From: Bombus terrestris
Taxonomy: Eukaryota > Arthropoda > Insecta > Hymenoptera > Apidae
DNA length: 64,000 nucleotides
Reading direction: 5' to 3'
Assembly (NCBI RefSeq): GCF_910591885.1
Contig: NC_063279.1
Coordinates: 9,300,001-9,364,000 of the forward strand
Shown here: positions 50,701-62,400 of the stretch, in pieces
How positions within the stretch are numbered: the stretch's first letter is position 1
Layout: every line of letters starts with the position of its first letter
Made by a program: the position numbers and the translations under genes
Notes under the pieces: model-generated
The model's input: only the letters and a program-made list of their open reading frames with translations
Databases searched by the model: none
What the model was told of the DNA's origin: nothing

Positions 50701-53482
50701 TTTTCAACCCACCCCGGACGTCTGTTCGACGTTGTTTCTTCTTTTTATTCGGCAAGCTCGTGCGCTTCCTGTCCAAGGATCGATATAACGCTCGGCAGAA
50801 GCGATTTTGCCGTTTGGAAATTGCTCCTTCTTCTCTGCTACTATCTACCAACCAGCAACGAAACCTCTCTTCCATTTCTCTTCCCTCCACCTTTTCTTTT
50901 ATTCCCTCTCATTGTTTTCTTCTTTCTACGAACGTTAGTTTCAAATTGTTATTGCACTTCGGTCGATGGTAGACGCCAGACCCGCGTCTGCTCTTCGTGG
51001 CCTTAATTGTCGGTAAAAATGGATTAAGGGAGAATCAGATTCCGCGAACGGTTCGGCCGAATCGACACGGGGAATCCACTTTAAGCGGCGCTTTTGTGCC
51101 TGATCGATTGACTGACGCCCTCGGCTCTGGATTAACGTCGTCGGAATTTATACTTTGGTTCTCATGACGACCAACTTGCAAGTTTCTTCGATAGAGAATG
51201 TATATAAACTCGTAGAGCAGAGTCGAATGCTTGGTGGTTTTAAGATAGCGGAAAGAATCTAGTGGGTTTTGCAAATATCCCTGTTTTTATGAATGACAAA
51301 TCTAAGAATCATTAGAAACTGGATAAAAAAGTTTCGAGAATCTTATTCTATTTGGAATCTTGAGATACGAAAAATCTGAGCATTGTATATTGTAATATAA
51401 AAATTATATCAATTATTAATTATTAAATTTTTGTATTAGTTATTAAGATAACTAGATTTTTTCTTATATATATATATTTTTTGTTTCTTCACTGATGTAT
51501 TTTAATATTTGTATCATTGAATTCTCCATTGTATATTTGTCATTTTTCGGTTTCAGTTAGATTCATTTTCTCGTAGACTCCTCTTAGTTAATTCATATAA
51601 TTTTAACAAACTTTACGTATTCAGAATCGCTTTTTTCATATCGTACTATATACGTATTAATATTAACAATAGAACTACCGATAGTTAACACGAAGCTATT
51701 TCTACCAAAACCAGTGAAAATCACTGGTTTTTAAAAAATACGTAATAATGGAATATTTTTATATTTATTTATTTATTACTTTTTTACAGAAAGAATTCAA
51801 TGTTATGTAGTACATTTTTGGTATTATTGATCCATCTGGGATCCTGATGATCCTTAAACAAGAGTTGACACATTTATAAAATTGTAGAACCAGTCATTTT
51901 GACCGCTGTGGTATTTCTAGTATTAGCATCTGGAATTTTCCTGATAACTGATATAATATCGAATGGTACGCAGTAAAAATTTGAAAAACGCGTGGGAAGT
52001 TGCACAAAACGAGGAAACTGGTTAATTGGGGTTCGATAAACAAATTGCAGGATCCTTTTACACATTGACAAATACCAGTCACTTTGACTGGTATTGGTAT
52101 AAGTAGCCTCGATACGAAATTATTTTGAGTTTGATTACATAAAAAACAAAATAAAATTCATTATATTATTCTTTTAGTTATCATTGCGAAAGTCATTACA
52201 TCATTGCAGAAAGAAAATATAACACGAAGTATGAATTTTAAAATAAAATTGTAAAACCAGTCAATTTAACCGGTGTGGTAGTTCTAGTGTTAATAATACA
52301 CCTGGTATAGCATATAACGCATAACGTTATTTTCTCACATGAAAGTTACACTGTAACATAACTAACACATTATTTTTATTTTGTTTATTTTCACTCAAAA
52401 TCGATAATGAACGTAACATTTATATTAACGAGTTGTATTTTCCGCATAAGCCGAAACAACGTTCGATATTCCACGGAATGAATTTTGTAATATATTAATA
52501 CGATTGCATAAACTGTTAAATGAACCTGTTCGCGTTAATGAACAATTGACAATTACGATAATAGCTGTACTACATAAAAATACGTCAGCGTTTGATATTA
52601 TAAGCGCTTGATAAATATTTATCGAAATGAGTGTGAAACGAGGCGAAGTAATAAAGGGGTGGCCCTTTTTTAAGGACGAGACTTCCAACTTCTAAATTTG
52701 ACTAATGAGAAGAGCGATGAATTGCAAAGCTTCCCAAGGGAGAAAATGAAATTTAGCTGGTAATTCACGATTGAGTAAACAAAGATTAATCATAGCTCGA
52801 GGAGATTGTACAAGGGTTGGACTTAATTTCGGCAAGAAATCTCATTCGTCTCGGTCGTGTCTCGTCTGTCAGTACTCCGTCAATTATTTCTACCCGATCT
52901 ATCTTGTCGTGACTCGAGTTTTCCCCTTTTTCGTACCCTCTTTCTTCCGTTTTATCGCAATCGTCGGCTAATTTACAAGCGCCTTCTATCTTCCGATTCT
53001 TTGTTATAAACATTTTTGATATTTCTTTTATTCCATGTAATTTCCATCATATTTCAAACAGGCCTTTCTTTGTAAAAAATTCTTCTCGGAGAAAGTTCGG
53101 AACACGTGTTTTCATGCAAATGCGTCCACAGAGTAACAAGCCCCCTCGATATAAATTCCCTTTTTAAGATAAGAAGATCGAGGCTCGTCGATTCTTCCAT
53201 GAAAGATAAGAAAAGTTGGCGTCAGAGGAACGATACCCTCCTCGTCGACTTTAGAAGAGTTTCGAATAGCGAGGTAACAATGAATTTACTTACCACCCTC
53301 GATAGAAATCGGGGTAATCATCGTGTCACCTCCTTTGATCTGAACGTTTCCACGATACCAGACGATCGAGGCGGCTGGTTTCGCCGATCGAACAACGCAT
53401 TCCAAACGACGGGACTCGCCAACTTTCACCTCGATCTTCTTCTTGTTCGGGTAGTTGCTGATCTCCACTTTTTGCGGTCGTG
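32333..53482 (-). CDS. sns: Nephrin-family adhesion receptor (Sticks and stones / Hibris), 3' part
   Basis: Immunoglobulin-superfamily cell-surface receptor; in flies SNS and Hibris bind Kirre/Roughest in myoblast fusion, nephrocyte diaphragms and eye patterning. Exons in order: 53482-53294, 42791-42612, 41915-41625, 41096-40797, 40350-40214, 39687-39534, 39060-38758, 37957-37682, 37465-37175, 37092-36914, 36408-35988, 34767-34615 or 34560-34402, 34109-33982, 33177-32991, 32760-32333. All are GT-AG and in phase; about 1204 (or 1206) residues with one transmembrane exon. It encodes eight Ig domains, one FN3, one TM and a cytosolic tail ending GHLV. The PPGVPVIEGY spacing and FN3 placement identify the nephrin/SNS group rather than Kirre, which has five Ig and no FN3. 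The first exon in the window starts in mid-gene; signal peptide and at least one further Ig are upstream. Hbs versus Sns cannot be separated by eye. Confidence 0.9.
32991..33177 (-). CDS. sns: sns exon: cytosolic tail
   Basis: Acceptor cgtaacag, donor G|gtaaat, phase 0 in and 1 out. DEGRKTAASTYLIDQTIQD with a tyrosine in an STYL context, then a His/Gln/Pro-rich stretch. Confidence 0.82.
33599..33790. repeat. Degenerate tandem repeat, unit about 88 bp, in sns intron
   Basis: Two near-copies starting ACTACATGGTGAAGC and ACTACGTGTTGAAGC, each followed by TCTAAT-GTGAAACAA and an A-rich run, with a third partial start at about 33775. Confidence 0.6.
33982..34109 (-). CDS. sns: sns exon: membrane-proximal cytosolic tail
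   Basis: Acceptor tttgcgcag; phase demands the donor GTG|gtcagt, which is a weak site. Encodes INKSQTADMYAPSTVNG and SSVSDEKSDVNFDTNDYV. If the donor is not used, the frame runs on for 12 codons and stops at 33943, giving a truncated tail. Confidence 0.75.
34402..34560 (-). CDS. sns: sns alternative transmembrane exon B
   Basis: 159 nt, phase 1-1, acceptor tttatcctgcag, donor C|gtaagt. Encodes a juxtamembrane segment (NNAENLPDVLSEKGDF), a hydrophobic helix (AATSLIFLIINIFIIALWYI) and basic RKRNKSR. Can replace exon A without changing frame. Confidence 0.82.
34615..34767 (-). CDS. sns: sns alternative transmembrane exon A
   Basis: 153 nt, phase 1-1, acceptor ggcttacag, donor G|gtaaat. Encodes a short juxtamembrane segment (EAPPTDVTSSEINSS), a hydrophobic helix (MIVIIITVSASVCLLIAASI) and a basic stop-transfer KSKKK. 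Followed only 54 bases later by a second exon of the same build; see findings. Confidence 0.82.
35988..36408 (-). CDS. sns: sns exon: end of last Ig and FN3 domain
   Basis: Acceptor ctctttttgcag, donor C|gtaagt, phase 0 in and 1 out. Finishes the Ig domain (YGKYECRAMNKMG) and carries a full fibronectin type III domain: SPPDKPTDLEVYNV, VTLMWKRGFEGG, TSYQIRWRQA, YYVFSVKAINEKG. Confidence 0.92.
36914..37092 (-). CDS. sns: sns exon: first half of the last Ig domain
   Basis: Acceptor gatacag, donor GAC|gtaagt, phase 1 in and 0 out. INVYLYCKARGSPLPRFSW; completed by the next exon. Confidence 0.85.
37175..37465 (-). CDS. sns: sns exon: complete Ig domain
   Basis: Acceptor gttttccag, donor T|gtacgt. 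YPPGIEAKLFCEVDG, DEYVTWQKVG, VGEYQCKVNNGIGNV. Phase 1-1. Confidence 0.88.
37682..37957 (-). CDS. sns: sns exon: complete Ig domain
   Basis: Acceptor ttgttatag, donor T|gtaagt. KPIFSSIEPYELIG, IRYTWTRDGLPL, DAGTYICEATNEEG. The first Ig cysteine position is occupied by the hydrophobic/serine run FVISVSA, as noted for the shortened sixth domain in some nephrin relatives; I see no cysteine there. Confidence 0.88.
38758..39060 (-). CDS. sns: sns exon: complete Ig domain
   Basis: Acceptor tttgctttag, donor T|gtaagt. PPEKVKISREPQNLHAGQEG, IICESSSSNPAAEMSWW, EVYTCQARN. Phase 1-1. Confidence 0.9.
39534..39687 (-). CDS. sns: sns exon: second half of the Ig domain
   Basis: Found because the flanking exons leave an Ig half open and disagree in phase. 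Acceptor ctttctgttttag, donor T|gtaaga, phase 0 in and 1 out, exactly as needed. It reads SSELTILVNASDNNARIRC then EAANSATEIP, a clear Ig strand pattern with the second cysteine, ending LVLKVN. It contains no internal ATG-initiated long frame, so simple frame listing overlooks it. Confidence 0.85.
40214..40350 (-). CDS. sns: sns exon: first half of an Ig domain
   Basis: Acceptor gcaacag, donor AAG|gtgagt, phase 1 in and 0 out. YPPSRLVITGYEEGTT, LRLMCTATSGNPLATLSWY. Its second half is the exon at 39534-39687. Confidence 0.88.
40797..41096 (-). CDS. sns: sns exon: complete Ig domain
   Basis: Acceptor ttttccctcag, donor T|gtgagt, phase 1-1. FAPSGVTITGP, VITCTTENSNPPADIKW and VVICDASN. The usual Tyr two places before the second Cys is Val here. 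Confidence 0.9.
41625..41915 (-). CDS. sns: sns exon: complete Ig domain
   Basis: Opens with YPPGVPVIEGYTEGETV, has LTCRSRGGNPPAQIVWYRN and ARYRCEVSN, and ends DLTVL. Acceptor attttacag, donor T|gtaagt, phase 1-1. Confidence 0.9.
42612..42791 (-). CDS. sns: sns exon: second half of the same Ig domain
   Basis: Acceptor tgctgtttcag, donor T|gtaagt, phase 1-1. Contains DMDYTCEANHP, the second Ig cysteine, and closes with LSVF. Confidence 0.85.
42792..53293 (-). other. sns: 10.5-kb sns intron inside an Ig domain
   Basis: Bounded by gtaagt and tttcag. It contains a TTAA-flanked element at 51663-52293 and several GC-richer patches (47.6-48.4, 49.3-51.1 kb) with frames of 60-145 codons that show no known domain. 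I see no nested gene, but a small nested or non-coding gene cannot be excluded. Confidence 0.5.
51663..52293. mobile_element. TTAA-flanked composite MITE, piggyBac-type
   Basis: Left end TTAACAATAGAACTACC; right end read inverted TTAACACTAGAACTACC, 16 of 17 matching, with TTAA at both outer edges. No coding frame. It contains the hairpin AACCAGTGA-AAA-TCACTGGTT at 51709-51729 and another, ACCAGTCA-CTT-TGACTGGT, at 52074-52092. The stretch before 51925 is an internal copy of the right end. The right end resembles that of the transposon at 17790-19033. Confidence 0.75.
53294..53482 (-). CDS. sns: sns exon: first half of an Ig domain
   Basis: Acceptor tgtgttacag, donor G|gtaagt, phase 1-1. Encodes ARPQKVEISNYPNKKK, the Ig Cys in RLECVV, and the WYRGN tryptophan. 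Separated from its second half by a 10.5-kb intron. Confidence 0.85.
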
Positions 53483-56400
53483 CTGTAACACAGACGATCA
53501 AATACGTTAGTCTATGAGAAAACTGTGTCCAATTTCTTTCTTTTAAAGTAATAATATAACAATAGAAATTACGACATACTCGAATTTGGAAAAGAGACAG
53601 GTTAAATATAATTTTCAAAATAGGATATCCATAGTATGATTTTAGTTTTATAATGGAAATCTACGTTTCAACGGGTGTCAGTAATGTTAGAAAAAATTGT
53701 AAAAAATAACCCAGCGGTTTTTCTCAAAATTATTTCAATATTCATACCTTCTTATATGTATGTTATTATTTATGTTACGTTATTTATTTCTATCTTTTAT
53801 CCATGGATTGCATCGAGCGAAAGCGTATACGTACTTGTCGAAGCTGGCGAAAATAGCGATTTTAGTTCCACAGGGTATTTTTGCTACGAAGTAACGGAAC
53901 GTTACATAAAAAGTTGGCGAGAAACGAAAAACTGTTCTTCGAGAGTCTAAAGTTAAAAACTAACTTCCACGCGTTTAAGTCCCCTTTTTTTACCAAGAAT
54001 TCTATGTTGGAGCAAACATATCGTAAAGTACGAGCCAGACCTGTACCTTGGAAAACCACTTTTCACGTGTTTGAAACGTCGAAACTGACGCTAATCTACG
54101 ACGACGCGACTTTCGTAAGTTGTAACGTAAATATCAAGCGATTTTTTTTCACAATCAATTAATCTTTTTACCAACGTTCCATTTTTTAAATTACGGTCGT
54201 GAGAATATGAATTTGCATAAACTTCGCCAGTATGGTAATATAATCAAATTTTTGAAACTTCCCAAGTTTCTTTGTTAAGATTAAACTTTCTCCACGGTTC
54301 TCTTAAATTACACATCTTTTTTATTTGTACCATTTTCCGCTCGAACTCATCGGTTAATCCCTTCGTTTGCATCACGAGAAGGAAGATTAAGATGAATACC
54401 AAACGATATATTCGACGACTTTATGTCGTCGTATCTAGGTGTTCAAATTCAAACAGAGAGAAAAACGATCGTGTAGCTTCACGATAAACACAATTTTTCT
54501 TCGTCGATACATCCGGTAATCGATATGGCGTTGGTAAACGGGTAAACGGACGACGACGTCTTTTTCATCATTTTGCATTATTAATACCCGTTCCAGATAC
54601 GATCGCGGCTACCGAGCAGATAAATATAAACCGCCGCTTCCTTTGTGCGAACGAAAAATTAGTTTCACTCCATTTCATTTTTCTTAACGTCAAAGAAGCG
54701 AAGAAAAATTGTAATCTATGGCTTCGTTTAAGAAAATCTCCACATTGTATTATACATCTTAGACGAATCTTTTCTCTCTTTCATCGAATCGACAACACCC
54801 ATTTATTCATTACAGAAACGTATTTCAACATCATTCAACGTTCGATGTCTTTCATTTCTCATCATTTTATCTCGATTCCTCTTTTCCCTTTATTTCCTAT
54901 GTGGAAGAAGGTGGTCTACGAGTTGGTCGCCATATTCCAGTTGCTTCTGGTAATCTAACAAAAGTGTTTTGAACAGAAGCTCGTTGGTATCGAATAAAGG
55001 ATTTATTCATGTGAAAACGATTTTCAAATGGTATCATTTAAAACAAAAAAAAAAAAAAAAAAAGAAGGAAAGAAAAAAAGAAGAAGACAGGATTTTGTAC
55101 TTTTTAAATAACATCATATATTTTTCTTGCCATATTCTTATACTATGATAGAAGAATTTAGCGATGTAATAACACGTATGATCTTCATTATTCGAACTGT
55201 AATAAATTAATTTGTTTTTTGATTTTAATTCCTTTAAATTATCATTTAGAATTTTCTTACTAATATATAACATCAAAGCTACAAGTTAGAAGCAAATTAA
55301 TTATCGTATCAAGTATCGTATATACACAGCTGAAGGTACCTCCTTTCAATTTTTCCACTTAAACAGTATCACCATAATCTATCTTGCACTGTGGTGCAAG
55401 AATACGACAACAAGTGTCTATATCAAAAGATACAAAATAACTCTTGTCCTTAAGACAAAATTGACACTTTTGAAACGTCGTTTACATCAGTAAATTCTTC
55501 GTCTCATATCCGATTTGTTCCTCAATACGTACTTTTCGTTAAACCATCGGAACCAACTGAAATATCCTGGACAACCCAGTAGATATTATTGTCTTTTTCT
55601 CTTTCTTCATACTTTCTTTCCTTTACAAACTGGGGCTTTTCCTTTTCATAAACCACGGATCGACCATGGTCGATGAACACCGGAGAGACTGGAAGAAAAT
55701 CGTTCACAAAAATCAGGCAACGTTTCTGCTCGAGTTTCGCCACAGCAACGATCCACCAACGAAATGCGAAATACCGAGTGGAGGGGTGGGCGGATGGGGC
55801 AGAGATAGAAAGAGGAAAAGGAAACACAAACGCATTGACCAGGAAACTCCGACATAACGGTTATTTGCCACTTCATTTGGCTCGGATGCAACGTGCTTTC
55901 GATCCGTTCGATGGCAGTGCGCTTCGTCGAAGAGTTTCTATCTAGGAAGTTGGCTATCGACGGTTGAAAAATGCGTTTTCGACCAATAACCACCGCCAGG
56001 CTGATACAGGATGACGAGCAGCCCTTGATTCGCCGATTACCATCCATGGAATTCTTCATGCACGTATCCACGCCGTTCTGTTATCTATCGCGTCGACAGG
56101 ACAGGAAATTAACTCCATCACAGTTCGATGTAACTTGCGAACTTTTTCCTCGTCTCTTCCTTCACCATCGTCCAAAACTATGATTCGTTTTGGCTAACGG
56201 AAGATCCTCGAAAGCTTGCTTTTTATGAGCTTGTTTGGTGAGCTATATTTTCTTTGGTTAGACAGTAGAATGGTTCGGTTTTCGACGAGGGTTGTAGTGA
56301 ATTGTGTGTTTGATGAACTTGGAATTGCTACGAGAATTGTGTACGATTACTTGCTTTAGAGACTTTTGTGCTTTTTTCTACTGGACGTTATTTTTCTTCC

Positions 56401-59400
56401 TTTTTTTGTAATTAATTTTTTGCCTTCAGGTAGATTGACGTGACGGTAAAAGATATCGTTAGTTGTGTATTTGACGAGCAGAGGATAAAGTTGGTGAAAG
56501 GTCAGTATAGTTTATGACTATTTTTCTTTTACAACATAATTTGTATCTTCGGTCAAGCTGATATAATCGTTTCTTTTTTCTTTTTGTATGTAGCGAGGAA
56601 GGATGAGGTTGGTGGAAGAACAATGGCTATTTACTTTATGTATTTTTTGTCTGTTGTAAAGCTTGTCGCTGTCTGCGTCAAATTCGCGAGTCGTAACAAA
56701 ATACACAATGAATTAAAAACTATATTTAACAACTGAAAGGTAGGAGAAGTTTCTTGATCATCGTATAAATTATGAATCATTTCAACATCGTATTCGCATA
56801 TTTGCTCGTATATTTTGATATCATATATTTCTTATATTTGCATATTATATTTGCTAATTAACAGACTCGTTCTCCTCGTAAGATTGTTTCTCCAGAATCA
56901 AACAAATTACAAATTAAATCTACTATTAGACACGATGATTTAAAAAGAACGAGCTATACATCGACAAAAAAAGAAGAAAGAAAAAGAAAGACAAAAATAA
57001 ATAAATAAATCGTAACGTTTTCCGGCTGACCAACAAACAAAACGACAAACATGCATCAATACCAGCAATTCTTTCTCGCCTGTTACCACCAACGTGACAA
57101 ATCAGCCGGATAACACATTGAAATCATCGAGGCTCTGTCGTTTTCTTCGACACTCGTTTACCAGGGCTCGGCCGCGCGGAACCCTCTTCAATTACCGAAT
57201 TTATTGTTGGCCGGTCCAGTCGTTCCGGCGAAACTTCCGGCCGGACAAACGAGGTTACGCTTTTTCAGTCGCGTCGGTCCGCTCGCTCGTGAAAATTTAT
57301 CGCATTACAGTCCTAATTCCTGGACCAGGGACAGAGGTCGGGCTATCGATAACAGTCAGCCTCGATATACACACGCGCACAAACCGTCGGACAACGTCGC
57401 GTTGTAAAAAGCCTGCACCTTCTTCGTGCAGCAAGTCGTGAGGAAAAATGAAGCCTCCTTTTTCTCGAGTTGCTCCTCGATTTCTGTAATCTGCTGCTCG
57501 CTTCCAAAGACGGTGGACAATTCCAAAGGACAAAAACAACCGGTAGAAGGACGTTCTAAACTCTATTTGGTCTGGCGCAACCGAAAGAACGAGAAATGAA
57601 ACACAGTGGCGGTCCTCACCGCCAGAGTTACGCGGCAAGGCAAAAGCTATTCAGCGAATAATAGCCACCATATTTCCCTTCGTTGTCCACCGCGATAACG
57701 GCATTAACGGAGACCGTGTTTTCCATCCTCCGTATCCTCTGTCGCCACTTAAACGGCCGCTTCTTTTCCCACCCCTTAATCTCTCCCCTCTTCCTTCTTC
57801 CTCCTTGCTGTTATATCTTTCTTAGCTTCTTCCTTCGGTATACTGTTATTTCTTGTCACGCGTCTAGTGTATGTACAACCGGTGGCTTCTTCCTTTCAGC
57901 GGATACGTATGTGTCTGCTCTTTTAAGATCTGGATTGACCAACTCGCATATGTGGCATTCCAAGTAAGTCTTGGCGATTATCTCTGGTTGGAAATTTTTA
58001 GCCGCTTTATTTATTTCTTACTGGATATCGTCTCATTAGGTCTTAGATTATTCCGATTAAAATAAATTGTGTTCGATGAAAATAAATTTTGTAATAATCT
58101 TTTATATTTGAGAAGGTGGAAGTCGATGTGTTGCAAGTTCAGTCCTCGTTAACTTTTCATTCTAAGGCTATAGATATCTTTGCTCGATAGATAATTTGAT
58201 TGAAAGGTTGATGCGTAGTAATTATCGTAGCAGTGTCGTGTTCTATTGGTGACGTGAAATTTTTGATGGATATTTTTGACGAATGCAGGGCGACCAAGAA
58301 CCACAGTTTAATAATAAACTTTAATATTTCTTTCTAATTCTCACTGTGGTAGACTTTGGTTCGTTCTTGAAGAATAAAATACAGTTAGATTGCATGACGT
58401 ATCTGTATTATTCTACGCACAGTTTTCATGCTGATTGCTTGGATGCAAATGCAATACAATACAATACAAGATAATTTAAAATCATACTTCGAAATATTGA
58501 TTTTTAATGTTCTTTTTATCTCGTGGGAAATATTTTTGTACGTATAAGAAGGAGGCACATGTCCTTGGTTATTAGGAAAAGCGATTCCAATGAGATTCCT
58601 GCATCTCTTTTTGGCGAAAAAAATGAACGATTCTTTTCTTAATAAAGCGTGGAGTAAATGGTTTAAGTGATTAAATTTCGAAAGTTCAAAGCGAAACGAG
58701 ATGGAAATTCGGATATCCGATCACACAAAAATAACCGTCCAGATGAATTTCGAACATTTCAATTCACTTCTACATTTACGTTATTTGATCGGTGTATGTC
58801 GATGGTACTTTTTCATCATTTGAAATACGAGTCTTTTTGGTCAACTTCCGTGGTACTCTAATCGATTTCGTATTATGGAGAATGTGTTAATACACTTCAC
58901 ATCGCGTACAAAACACGTTTAACAATTAAATACATTTCGCGTTACGTAAACTATGATTACAATCGTATAGAATATTCATTTTTACAGTATCAAAGAAAAA
59001 CGCTATGATGTGAAATAAAATCAAGTGAAATGTATCCTTTAGAAGCACAGCCCAAAAGACGTGTTATACATTACAATCTAAAAAACGTCGAGCATTTCTT
59101 CGGTTGTAATAACATTCTTTAAATGTAACTATTGAGATATGTATAATTTTATGTGCTAGACTAGATGACTAGAATATGAGTGTGTGGAAGTATGTGTGTG
59201 CGCGGTGTCTCGAAAATCAGACGAATGTAACCGTTCCGTTGGTTCCGCAGTTTGGTATGGAAGATGATGAGACGAAGAGAGTGCTGAGACGCGTGCAAAT
59301 GTATGTAACTTAATGGGTCTTAGAGTAAAGACAAGTAATGATGTTTTGGTTTAACAAGTAATATTCAATAGAACGAACTGATTACAATACTGTCGTACGT

Positions 59401-62400
59401 CTTATTATTATACTCGGCTCTCAACTTCCCGATTCATACTCTCCGGCTCCTCCACTCACACTCCCCGGCTTCTGCACTCGCTCTCTCTGACTCCTCAACT
59501 AACACTGTACGATTTCCCAACAAACTAATACCCCCTGAGCTAGCATCCCTTTGTCTTTTCTTAGCTCTACCACGCATGTGTTCCGTGAAGGCCCGTGGCC
59601 AGGGTCACGTAGGCCTTTTCTACGAAACTATTCACTTGAAGGACCGACGACACATTGATGGATGGACCCGACGGCGTCTCAATTCTCGCGACATTGTTTA
59701 TGGTTAACTAGACATTTTTCTTAGGCTCTTTTCCACGATACTACATGTATATCGACGAAGATCCTGGAAATCGTTTATTAAATAAATCTAAAACTATTTT
59801 AATATGAATCCTAAGTGTAACCTTAGTGTTCCTTTACTTTTATTTCGGCAATTAAGATGCACAATTCTCAACAGTAACTTTAAATCGACGTACGAATAAG
59901 TCGAAGTTAATTTTATACCAAATATTTTATACTACTATCAATCGAGGATATCGCCAGTTGTAACAGACGAACAGATATTTTTAAATAGAAGCATTGAATA
60001 TCTACGAAAGACTTGTTCCAACTGGGTGTAGACGCATATAAAAGTGTTAGAAGAATATTTATATTTCAAGCACATCCTTAAACTTTACGCGATGAAACGA
60101 TCCAACATGTACACGGATGCTCATTAAAATTCACAGGTCCTGTACGTAATCCACTTACCCGCGAACCAACGGTTTTACAATGCCGGCCTTTGTAAAACCA
60201 ATATCTTTCTCTAACCCCTGGCAACGACGAAACGATCTCTGCATCGATTACGATGTTTAATCCAATCCTATTCCACTTTGTCAAACGAAAAACATTTACT
60301 AGAAGAGCTGCAGAATGTTGGGGCGTAACCATCGCGAATTACTAGGAAAAACAAATTTTCATATATAATAAGGGAAACACATTTTGTTTCGTTGGATTCT
60401 TTATTAAAACGATATAACCACCAAGCGTGCTCTAAAATATCGATGAAAGCTATTCTAAGCTATCAAAGATAATAGAGCGTACTTGAAAAAGCGGTATAAA
60501 AGTAGCGCGTAACGTGCAACACGATAAGCTCATAATTCTCTGATAAAAATAACAAAAACCGAAAACCAGCACGAAAATACAAGCGAGCAAGAGCATCGTA
60601 AAAAGAAGAAGAAAAAGAGAAAGGAAAGAACGTCGATAGAAAATGCATCGTGAATTGACCTCAGCCAGACGCCACGCGGATGAAGCAATTCGCATTCTTT
60701 TCCCTCGGAAACCACCCTCCGTCCATTCTCTCTTTCTCTTTCTCTCGTTACTTCTCTTCTTTTTCCTCGTGTTGCCTATCGGACGCGCAACAAAATTGAA
60801 CGTGATTTTGCCACCGGAGAGCCGGCTGTTTTACATTTTCTAGAACAGTGAGCCGGAAGTCTAGTAATATCGCTGGGTCGGCGATGAACGCGGATGAAAC
60901 GCAGACGCGGAAGAATCGCGGCTGAATTCGCACGCGTTGCGTTCCGTAGCCGAAGAATGGACCAGCCGAGGGGTTTCGACGGGAGCTTGGGTCGTTCTAG
61001 GGTTTAGTGATAATTGAATGAGCGTAGTATCGCCATGGGATTTCGAAACGGTATTGGTGTGTACAAAGCGAGACGCGGACTGAAAAGTTGCACGGGGGAA
61101 AGCGCGCGAATCGTTCGTTTCCCGGGAGGAAGAAAAGCCCGTCGAGGTGAACTTCCTGCCGATGCCGGCGGGAGGAAACTAATTATTTTCCGTCTGCCAA
61201 GAGTCACCATCTTTTTGCACTGCAGTAAAACGGCCAGCTTGTTTTCTTTGGTTGTTGATGGAGGTTCGAGTGCTCGGCGGTGGTTGGCCACATCGATTCG
61301 ATCGAGTGATCGTCGATTGATTGGTTTCTGTAATCGGATCATGAGTTATGGTTTGGGCAATAAGTTTGTTCGTTTTTCATTGATGTGTGCGTATTTAAGA
61401 ATGTTAAGAACGTTGTAAAGAGTCGATGAAGAAACAGGCTGAATAAATTATTTATCGGCTAGGTGAATTTTATACGAAATTAGCAACACTTGACGTGCTC
61501 TTTCGAGAAAATCTGAGGACATCTTACTGAATCATATGGTCGAATAGAATAGCCAAGGATTATAAAGGAGAGAATAGAACTCGATTTGAATATTTTTAAC
61601 GATATATCTATGCATTAATTGTATTTCTTAAGCTCATAAGTTTTGTGGTATCCAGTCGATGGAATGATTGGTTTCTTAGAGTAGCTGATGGTTTATATCA
61701 TATAATAAGCCAATGGCTGAACGTTATGAAAGACAAATTAGTTTGATCTTAAAATTGTTTACGATGTTCCGATGTACCAGTTGCATTTGCAAAGCAAATG
61801 TTAACAATTCAAAACCACTAAGTAAAGAGGAAAAATCCATGTCCGACTAACGATTTTTTTGCAAAAAGATGTTCATTCGTTGGATCAATGAACGTGATCG
61901 AACTTTCTATTCAAAAATATATGCGAGCACGTCAATTTGGTAATCAAGCATCGTCAAACAGACAGGAAACCAACGTCAAACAACAACAACAGCTTCAGTT
62001 CCTCTGGCTGGTTGAAGAGAACTCGAGCCAGTCCACATGGTAATCGACGCGAGTGGATGTCTCGCTAAGTAATGCAAAGTGTCTGTGAATAATGCATGCG
62101 GCCGCGTGCATTCAGGGACACAGGTGTAAGTAACGCATTAACAAGCAGCGTTAGGTAAGCGCAGTGCACGCGGTCAGATATTAAAAGGGCGGTGGTGCAC
62201 GCGTGAAACCAAACAGCGAAAAATCTCCGCACCTGTTCTTCAGACTTTTCGATCTTCAACATCTGGTCGTGTGACACGTTTCTTTGTCAAATCGGTTAAC
62301 AGCGTGAAACGTGCACACGCTATCAAAAGGACAAACGAAATCACACGTTTGACCGATCTTCGGCTTAGAATTTTCGCAGCATGCGTGCTCGCAACCTCAA

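Noticed and set aside
50453..50890. 145-codon minus-strand frame in the big SNS intron
   Set aside because: Basic, low-complexity composition, no recognisable domain, no supporting splice sites; overlapping frames on the other strand are equally long, as expected in a GC-richer patch.
55646..56071. 141-codon minus-strand frame with Cys/Ser-rich start
   Set aside because: No Ig pattern, signal peptide or phase-compatible splice sites to act as an upstream SNS exon.
61014..61418. 134-codon plus-strand frame
   Set aside because: No recognisable family, and a 112-codon frame overlaps it on the opposite strand; most likely chance.
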